Source: Oscillospiraceae bacterium
GTDB taxonomy: Bacteria; Bacillota_A; Clostridia; Oscillospirales; CAG-272
Direction: 5' to 3'
Length of the DNA: 26,965 nucleotides
Assembly (NCBI GenBank): GCA_015064665.1
Contig: SVRU01000036.1
Span: 1 to 26,965, forward strand
The notes beneath the pieces were generated by a model. It searched no databases. It worked only from the letters and a program-made list of their open reading frames with translations, and was not told the origin of the DNA. A program made the translations under genes and the position numbers. This document shows, one piece after another, positions 21,379 through 26,965 of the stretch (positions are counted from its first letter, which is position 1; every line of letters starts with the position of its first letter).

Positions 21379-22650
21379 ATGGGCTACACGGGCTATTTAA
21401 CACTCGGAGTTTTGGGCTTTACCGCTTTTTCTCTTATTTGGGGGGCTTTTTTAGGGCTGGTTCGCGGAAGAAACCGTTCAATTCTCAGGTTATTGTTGGT
21501 TTTAGCATCGGCTTTTATTCCTGTTAAATTTAAAGATCAGATAGTTAGTGCTGTTATGGCGTTTGAATTTAACGGAAAATCGTTAAATGTGATAATTACA
21601 GAGTTTATTTCAAGTATTGGTACGGATATTCCGGAATCAATTCAATCAATACTGTTTACTCTTGTTGAGATTATTGTATGCATTTTGATTTTCTTTGTTT
21701 CGTTTATAGTTCTTTCGTTTGTTTCATGGCTTATTTTGTTTCCTATTCTCAAGATTATCGTTAGAAAAGGCAAAAACGGTCATCGTTTAACCGGAGCATT
21801 TTTCGGATTAATTCAGGGCGCGGTAGTTGCGTTCGTAATCTGCGCTCCGATAACGGGTCTTGCAATTCAGGTTGATAAAATATCTCAGATTCAATTTCAG
21901 GAGAAATATATTATCGAAATTCCCGCTGAGGTTGGTTTGAGCGAATACATTAATTCTTCCACCGGTAAATTTTATAATTCAACAGGTTCCTGGTTTTTTG
22001 ATGAAATTTCGACAAAAGTAGATGACGAAGGCAAAAAAATGTCGATTTCTGATGCATGCGATGTTGTGTCGACCGTTGCCGGTATCGCGGATACCTTCTC
22101 TTCTATCTCTGCTGATATGAGCGCTATAACGTCATCAACCGTCACACCTCAGGAACAGGTTAACACAATTAAGAAGATTGGTGACAGTCTTATAAGCATT
22201 GGAAATTCTGTTAATAATCTTAATGAAGATTCAAAGGTAATTGTCCAGGATTTGATTGACGGTGTGAAAGAAATGGTTTCTTCTCAAACAGGTACTCTTC
22301 CTCCCGAGGTCGAGAATGCTCTTGACAGTTTTAACGTTCAAGATCTTAAGCTTGAGTCTGCAGGTGCTGCGATGAACGGTATTGCAGCGTATATAGAAAA
22401 AACAAGTGATGAGTTTGAAAATTCTGAGCCTGTTACTCAGGAAGAGGTTAACAGTATTGTTAACGGACTTGCGGATAACGTATTTATTCTTGACATTATT
22501 TCTGCCGAATCGGAATCGGTTAAAGTTGTTGACGTTGATTTGGAAAACAAAGAAATGTTTAACGTTGCCATCGACGGTTCCAGTCTGACCGAAGAAAACA
22601 AAGAAACTCTTCGTCAGATGTTTGGATTAGATACGGAAGATGCTGAATAA
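21379..22650 (+). CDS. CvpA-like membrane protein with a long C-terminal domain
   Basis: A 423-residue protein. A GTG at 21370 is in frame, but it is part of the AGAGGTG RBS for the ATG at 21379, which is preferred. About four hydrophobic segments occupy residues 1-170. The first is followed by GAFLGLVRGRNRSILRLLLV and the last is HRLTGAFFGLIQGAVVAFVI, both resembling CvpA (colicin V production) family proteins, which have four helices. The C-terminal 250 or so residues are hydrophilic, acidic and mostly helical, with Ser/Thr-rich and coiled stretches (VNTIKKIGDSLISIGNSVNNL); classic CvpA (about 160-180 aa) lacks such a part. Function is unknown; membrane and division or biofilm roles are known for relatives. 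Confidence 0.65.
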   Translation: MGYTGYLTLGVLGFTAFSLIWGAFLGLVRGRNRSILRLLLVLASAFIPVKFKDQIVSAVMAFEFNGKSLNVIITEFISSIGTDIPESIQSILFTLVEIIVCILIFFVSFIVLSFVSWLILFPILKIIVRKGKNGHRLTGAFFGLIQGAVVAFVICAPITGLAIQVDKISQIQFQEKYIIEIPAEVGLSEYINSSTGKFYNSTGSWFFDEISTKVDDEGKKMSISDACDVVSTVAGIADTFSSISADMSAITSSTVTPQEQVNTIKKIGDSLISIGNSVNNLNEDSKVIVQDLIDGVKEMVSSQTGTLPPEVENALDSFNVQDLKLESAGAAMNGIAAYIEKTSDEFENSEPVTQEEVNSIVNGLADNVFILDIISAESESVKVVDVDLENKEMFNVAIDGSSLTEENKETLRQMFGLDTEDAE

Positions 22651-22671
22651 TTAAATTATTATTAAACAGTT

Positions 22672-22703
22672 AGGGGCCTTCTCAAATTTGAGAAAGCCCC
22701 TTT
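22672..22703. terminator. Probable bidirectional terminator between the CvpA-like and EF-G-like genes
   Basis: AGGGGC (22672-22677) pairs with GCCCCT (22696-22701) around the perfect palindrome TTCTCAAATTTGAGAA (22679-22694). T tracts are short on both strands, so efficiency is uncertain. Both converging genes end nearby (22650 and 22708). Confidence 0.65.
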
Positions 22704-22707
22704 GAAA

Positions 22708-24786
22708 TTATGCTTCGTTTTGTTTTGCTTCTTTGATTATCTTGTCAGCAAGAGATGCGGGTACTTCTTCGTATCTTGTGAAATCGAAATCGAATCTTCC
22801 CCTGCCCTGCGTCATAGCTCTAAGTGCTATAACGTAATCGGTCATTTCAGCAAACGGAACCTCTGCAAGAACGGTTTGCGTGCCGTTGTCGTTAGGTTCA
22901 ATACCCATAACTTTTCCGCGGCGCTTGTTGAGATCGCCCATAACGTCTCCAACGTAATTATCGGGAACGAATACTTTGAGATCGCCTACCGGTTCAAGTA
23001 TTACGGGATTTGCCTTAGGCAAGCCCTCGCGGTATGCTATTGCAGCCGCAAGCTTAAAGGATATTTCATTTGAGTCAACGTCGTGATACGAGCCGTCAAA
23101 GAGGTTCGCAGCAAGATTAACGACAGGATAACCTGCAAGAACGCCCTTCTGCATACATTCGCGAAGCCCCTGCTCAACAGCCGGGAAGAAATTCTTCGGA
23201 ACTGCGCCGCCGAATACAGACTCGGTAAACGTAAGTCCTTCCTCCTGTCCGGGCGAGAAGGTAATTTTTACGTGACCGTACTGTCCCGAACCGCCTGACT
23301 GCTTTTTATGCTTTCCTTCAACGTCAACCTTTTTCTTTATCGTTTCTCTGTAAGCAAGTCTTGGCTTTGTAAGCTCGACCGATGCACCGTAACGGCTCTT
23401 AAGCTTGGAAACGATAATGTCAAGATGAATGTCGCCAAGTCCGGAAATCGTAAGCTGCTTCGTTTCGGAATTGTTTTCATATTTAATTGTAGGATCTTCT
23501 TCAAGAAGTCTTGCAATACCCGAGGATATCTTATCCTCATCGCCCTTTGCCTTTGGCGTAACTGCCATTGTCATATAGGGCTTCGGGAATTTAATTTTCT
23601 TGTATTTTATTGCATCGGAGCGAGTGGTAAGCGTATCGTTTGTATTTGTATTTGAAAGCTTTGCGGTAACGCCTATATCGCCGCAAGAGAGCGAATCAAC
23701 GTCGATTTGCTTCTTTCCGCGCATTATAAATATCTTGTTGAGCTTTTCCTGTGAACCTGTCGTGGAGTTGCGGAGAGTCATATCTTTAGTAACTTCTCCA
23801 TTCATAACCTTAAAGAATGACATCTTACCGACAAACGGATCTGCCACTGTTTTAAATACGAATATTGATGTTTCAGAGCTATCCATCTCAATTGGAATTT
23901 CGCTTATATCACCGTTATCATCCTCGATGTGCTCAACCTTGCGCGCGATTGGTCTTGGGAATGACTCAGCAATCGTATCAAGCAGGGTCTTGATTCCCCA
24001 ATTCTTTATAGCTGCACCGCAGAAAACGGGAACGATATCACCGTTAATAATTCCTTGGTGAATTGCTTCGAGAGCTTCTTCTCTTTCTATGGGCTCTTCG
24101 TTAAAGAATTTATCCATGAGCTCATCACTTGTCTGTGCGATTGCTTCAAGAAGCATGTTATGATATTCTTTGAACATATCGGAAAATTTATCGGGAATAG
24201 AGGATCTGATATATTCACCAGTTTGCTTTTCAAACGTATAAACGCACATTTCAACCAGATTTGCAAAGCCTATAACGGTATCTCCGTCAATAATAGGAAT
24301 TTGAATAGGACAAACGGTAAGTCCGTATTTTTCTCTTATTGCGCCGAAGACCTTATAGAAGCGAGCTTCGCCGTCATCAAATCTGTTGATAAAGAATGCT
24401 TTGGGAATTCCCGCATCTGTTGCAAGATTCCATGCAAGCTCGGTTCCGACCTCGATTCCGGATTTGCCGTCAACAACGATGATTGCAGCATCGGCAGCTC
24501 TTACACATTGTCTTGCCTCGGCCTCAAAATCAAAAAATCCGGGTGTATCAAGTATATTAATTTTCGTTCCGTTCCAAAGCATCGGTGCCATGGCGGAAGA
24601 TATTGAATAACCTCTCTTTATTTCTTCGGGATCATAGTCGCAAACGGTATTTCCGTCGGTAACCGTTCCCAGACGGTCTGTAAGTCTTGAAATGTAAAGC
24701 ATAGACTCAGCGAGTGACGTTTTTCCGCCTCCGCTATGTCCGAGCAATGCGACGTTTCTGATACTTTTGGTGTAAACCTTTTCCAT
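22708..24786 (-). CDS. Elongation factor G-like GTPase paralogue (EF-G2 type)
   Basis: A 692-residue protein with all five EF-G domains by length. The G domain has P-loop GHSGGGKTS (16-24), a switch I RGYSIS (58-63) where EF-G has RGITI, DTPGFFDF (80-87) where EF-G has DTPGHVDF, and NRFDDGEARF where EF-G has NKMDR. The catalytic switch-II histidine is thus Phe84. Domain II and the later GSGQYGHVKI, KLAAAIAYREGL and RRGKVMGIE segments are as in EF-G. Such divergent paralogues occur in many bacteria; roles proposed for them differ and none is proven here. A strong promoter, AAGGAGA RBS and palindromic leader are present. It is not a tetracycline-protection protein by these motifs. Confidence 0.88.
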   Translation of the reverse strand: MEKVYTKSIRNVALLGHSGGGKTSLAESMLYISRLTDRLGTVTDGNTVCDYDPEEIKRGYSISSAMAPMLWNGTKINILDTPGFFDFEAEARQCVRAADAAIIVVDGKSGIEVGTELAWNLATDAGIPKAFFINRFDDGEARFYKVFGAIREKYGLTVCPIQIPIIDGDTVIGFANLVEMCVYTFEKQTGEYIRSSIPDKFSDMFKEYHNMLLEAIAQTSDELMDKFFNEEPIEREEALEAIHQGIINGDIVPVFCGAAIKNWGIKTLLDTIAESFPRPIARKVEHIEDDNGDISEIPIEMDSSETSIFVFKTVADPFVGKMSFFKVMNGEVTKDMTLRNSTTGSQEKLNKIFIMRGKKQIDVDSLSCGDIGVTAKLSNTNTNDTLTTRSDAIKYKKIKFPKPYMTMAVTPKAKGDEDKISSGIARLLEEDPTIKYENNSETKQLTISGLGDIHLDIIVSKLKSRYGASVELTKPRLAYRETIKKKVDVEGKHKKQSGGSGQYGHVKITFSPGQEEGLTFTESVFGGAVPKNFFPAVEQGLRECMQKGVLAGYPVVNLAANLFDGSYHDVDSNEISFKLAAAIAYREGLPKANPVILEPVGDLKVFVPDNYVGDVMGDLNKRRGKVMGIEPNDNGTQTVLAEVPFAEMTDYVIALRAMTQGRGRFDFDFTRYEEVPASLADKIIKEAKQNEA

Positions 24787-24822
24787 ATGAAAGTTCTCCT
24801 TGAGGTATGTTTAAAAGCTGAA

Positions 24823-24838
24823 ATGCGAAGCTTCGCAT
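24823..24838. repeat. Perfect 16-bp palindrome in the leader of the EF-G-like gene
   Basis: ATGCGAAGCTTCGCAT has no spacer, lying between the -10 (24854-24859) and the RBS (24793-24801). A flanking AGCT on each side (24816-24819 and 24842-24845) extends dyad symmetry imperfectly. It is a candidate operator for a dimeric repressor. Confidence 0.6.
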
Positions 24839-24853
24839 ATATAGCTTAAATAA

Positions 24854-24882
24854 ATTATACATTAAATTGTATTTCATTTCAA
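24854..24882 (-). promoter_or_regulatory. SigA-type promoter of the EF-G-like gene
   Basis: On the minus strand, TTGAAA (24877-24882), a 17-bp spacer and TATAAT (24854-24859). The leader is about 65 nt. Confidence 0.85.
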
Positions 24883-24917
24883 TATATTTTTTATAACAAT
24901 CTGATTAATTGGTGTAG

Positions 24918-24966
24918 AAAAAACAAAACACGTTTTGTTGGATTTACACAAAACGCGCTTTGTTTT
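24918..24966 (-). terminator. Rho-independent terminator of radA
   Basis: A 19-bp stem with wobbles (24920-24938 with 24948-24966), 9-nt loop, and a run of T residues on the minus strand (A residues at 24918-24923). Confidence 0.88.
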
Positions 24967-24980
24967 GAAAATATTTTGTT

Positions 24981-26348
24981 TTAACTTTCTTTATTTTTCA
25001 TATGTATAAGCACTTGATATATATTGCTTACACCGAGTAATTCAACGCTTGAAGGAACCTTAATACTGCTCGTTATGTTTTTCTTTGGTAAAAGTATTTT
25101 TGTAAAACCAAGTCTTACCGCTTCTTTTACTCTATACTCAACGTGTGATATTGCCCTTACCTCTCCAGATAATCCTATTTCGCCGAAGGCTATTAATTCA
25201 TCAGGGATTACCTTGTCGGTTATACCGCTTATAAGTGACATTGCAATTGAAAGATCTGCGCCGGGTTCCTCGAGATTTATTCCGCCCGCAACGTTGAGAT
25301 AAACGTCGTTTTCGTAAAATTTGAGTCCCATTCTTTTTTCAAGTACGGCAATAAGAAGACACATTCTGTTGTAATCGAAGCCGTCAGCAGCTCTTTTTCC
25401 TGCCGAATAAACGGTTTTTGATACAAGAGACTGTATTTCGGATATGATAGGTCTGGTTCCTTGCATAATACAGCCTGCGCATGATCCGCTTGTGTTTTTC
25501 GGTCTTTCGGCAATAATAACCTCGCTTGGATTTGGGATTTCAACAAGGCCTTTATCACCCATTTCGAAAACACCGATTTCGTTCGTTGAACCGAATCTGT
25601 TTTTTATAGCTCTGATTATTCTGTAGGAATTTGTTCTTTCGCCCTCGAAGCACAGAACCGCATCAACCATATGTTCAAGAATTTTCGGTCCAGATATTCC
25701 GCCCTCTTTATTTACGTGACCTACAAGAAATACTGCAGCACCGGCGGTTTTTGCATAGTTGATTAAGGACATGGCGCATTCTCTGACTTGTGTTATGCTT
25801 CCGGGAACCGAGGAAAAGCGCATAGACGAAAGTGTTTGTACTGAGTCTATGATTATTACGTCGGGACTTAAGGCTTCGCATTCGTCAAGAACAGAGTCAA
25901 GATCGGTTTCGGTAAGCAAATATAGAGAGCCGTCGTTGATTCCGAGGCGTTCGGCGCGGAGCTTGAGTTGTCCTTTTGATTCCTCTCCCGATACGTACAA
26001 TACTTTTTTGTTTTTGGAAAGCTCTGAGCATATTTGAAGAAGAAGTGTTGATTTTCCTATGCCCGGCTCACCGGATATTAGCACAACTGAGCCGTCAACG
26101 AGTCCGCCACCGAGAACTCTGTCAAGCTCCTGCATTCCGGTTGCGCCTCTTAAATAAGACGGCAGCTTTAATTCCGAAATCTTTTCGGATTTTATCTCGG
26201 TGGAACGGAGCTCTCTTGTTTTATGAGATTCCTTTATTTCCGTTTCGTCAAAAGAATTCCATGACAAGCATTCCGGACATTTACCAAGCCATTTCATACT
26301 CGAATAACCGCATTCGCGGCAAACAAATGTGATTTTGGAATTTTTCAT
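24981..26348 (-). CDS. radA: DNA repair protein RadA (Sms)
   Basis: A 455-residue protein, normal RadA length. The N-terminal zinc finger uses C10, C13, C24 and C27. Walker A GEPGIGKST is at 93-101. The RadA-specific KNRFG motif is at 249-253, and a C-terminal Lon-protease-like domain follows from about 350 with GLSGEVRAISH. RadA is a DnaB-like ring helicase that extends D-loops with RecA during recombination and transformation. A weak RBS (AAAGGT) lies 12-13 bp before the ATG. It begins 14 bp after the amidase stop, so the two are probably one transcript, closed by the terminator at 24918-24966. Confidence 0.97.
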   Translation of the reverse strand: MKNSKITFVCRECGYSSMKWLGKCPECLSWNSFDETEIKESHKTRELRSTEIKSEKISELKLPSYLRGATGMQELDRVLGGGLVDGSVVLISGEPGIGKSTLLLQICSELSKNKKVLYVSGEESKGQLKLRAERLGINDGSLYLLTETDLDSVLDECEALSPDVIIIDSVQTLSSMRFSSVPGSITQVRECAMSLINYAKTAGAAVFLVGHVNKEGGISGPKILEHMVDAVLCFEGERTNSYRIIRAIKNRFGSTNEIGVFEMGDKGLVEIPNPSEVIIAERPKNTSGSCAGCIMQGTRPIISEIQSLVSKTVYSAGKRAADGFDYNRMCLLIAVLEKRMGLKFYENDVYLNVAGGINLEEPGADLSIAMSLISGITDKVIPDELIAFGEIGLSGEVRAISHVEYRVKEAVRLGFTKILLPKKNITSSIKVPSSVELLGVSNIYQVLIHMKNKES

Positions 26349-26362
26349 TTGAATAAAAACCT

Positions 26363-26965
26363 TTAGTTTATTTTTTCTCTATAATTTATAATACCACAAA
26401 CAATCGATAAACTCAACTGTTTTTGATATTCTTTTTCAGAAAGTTTAACACATTCACTGTAATTCGTCAGAAATCCGCATTCGATAAGCACGCTTGTATT
26501 TTGAGTGTTTTCAAGAACATATATATCCGTTCCCGCTTTTATAACTCTGTTATTTTCGGGTTGCGTTTGTTCTTTAACTGATGCTTGTATTTCGGCTGCA
26601 AGGATTTTGCTTTCTTCGTTATTTTGTGAATAATAAACCTGAAGACCTGAATACTTAGGATCGGAATATGAGTTCATGTGTATACTTATAAAAATTGAAT
26701 TTGGATATTCTGCCGCTATTTTACACCTGTTTTTTAAATCTGATATCTTTCTTAGCCCTTTGACGTTTTCTTCTTCGGAATAAAGAAGCTTATCTTCCGT
26801 TCTTGTATATACGACGGCAAATCCTTTCTCAGAAAGTGTTTTGCCTACAAGGTTTGCAATTTCAAGATTTAGATTTTTTTCATATATTCCGTTCTTTCCT
26901 ATTGCACCGGGGTCTTCTCCGCCATGCCCGGCGTCTATAATAACAAGATTTTTTTCGTTTTCCAT
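26363..26965 (-). CDS. cwlD: N-acetylmuramoyl-L-alanine amidase, CwlD-like, possibly truncated at the window edge
   Basis: A 200-residue Amidase_3 domain. Zinc ligands are H14 in DAGHGG, E29 in IYEKN and H96 in SIHMNSY. The catalytic Glu is E162 in LIECGFLTN. The GLRKISDLKNRCKIA segment and S-G-L-Q-V-Y-Y-S resemble CwlD more than generic cell-wall amidases. CwlD removes stem peptides from muramic acid in spore cortex so that PdaA can make muramic-delta-lactam. The window ends at an ATG that may be internal: CwlD normally carries an N-terminal membrane anchor (about 40 residues) not seen here. Upstream sequence is therefore needed to fix the start. Upstream partner of radA. Confidence 0.8.
   Translation of the reverse strand: MENEKNLVIIDAGHGGEDPGAIGKNGIYEKNLNLEIANLVGKTLSEKGFAVVYTRTEDKLLYSEEENVKGLRKISDLKNRCKIAAEYPNSIFISIHMNSYSDPKYSGLQVYYSQNNEESKILAAEIQASVKEQTQPENNRVIKAGTDIYVLENTQNTSVLIECGFLTNYSECVKLSEKEYQKQLSLSIVCGIINYREKIN

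Noticed and set aside
24055..24606. 183-codon plus-strand open frame opposite the EF-G-like gene
   Set aside because: It is antisense to conserved G-domain coding sequence, has no RBS, and its translation shows no recognisable domain; a shadow frame.
22708..24786. Tetracycline-resistance ribosomal protection protein
   Set aside because: Length and motifs follow EF-G2-type paralogues; the switch-II and P-loop sequences do not match the Tet(M) group.

Overview
The window reads as chromosomal DNA of a low-GC, endospore-forming member of the Clostridia. The evidence is a set of near-consensus SigA promoters (TTGACA/TATAAT, 16-17 bp spacers), AGGAGG-type ribosome binding sites, and several sporulation-type genes: spoIIID, a PdaA-type deacetylase, a CwlD-type amidase and a SpoIID-fold protein. 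It is not a phage or an obvious genomic island. No transposase, integrase, CRISPR array or rRNA was seen.

Layout. Positions 1-43 are the 3' half of tRNA-His with its terminator. Positions 80-4903 (minus strand) hold a three-gene wall-binding cassette (a transthyretin-like protein, a SpoIID-fold protein with three peptidoglycan-binding repeats, and a small peptidoglycan-binding protein) followed by clpC. Positions 5029-8362 (plus) hold a long PRPP synthetase, then an Rrf2 regulator, lgt and folD, closely spaced. rpsU (8504-8680), too short for a routine ORF cut-off, has its own promoter and terminator. A PdaA-like deacetylase converges on a DUF624-like membrane protein. Next come a D,D-carboxypeptidase, pgi, a small P-loop protein and a cysteine-rich protein. 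A SpoU/TrmH methyltransferase (minus) lies back to back with spoIIID (plus). A 318-bp AT-rich spacer precedes a leaderless sialidase-like protein, then a flavodoxin-like protein. An aspartate kinase and an MFS transporter lie on the minus strand. tRNA-Ser(GGA) is followed by an unexplained GC-rich structured segment and a CvpA-like membrane protein. The right end (minus) holds an EF-G paralogue, radA and a CwlD-like amidase cut by or starting at the window edge.

How they fit. Several genes concern the envelope and spore cortex. CwlD and PdaA together make muramic-delta-lactam in spore cortex, the D,D-carboxypeptidase trims cross-linking, SpoIID-fold enzymes cleave glycan strands, and SpoIIID controls the mother-cell programme. 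The rest is housekeeping (PRPP, folate, glycolysis, translation, lipoprotein maturation, DNA repair).

Most unusual items: the leaderless SpoIID/peptidoglycan-binding cassette; the GC-rich segment after tRNA-Ser with competing pairings; the 27-cysteine protein; the EF-G paralogue lacking the catalytic switch-II histidine; and perfect inverted repeats upstream of spoIIID, the sialidase-like gene and the EF-G paralogue. I did not find a clear, complete new defence or mobile system here.
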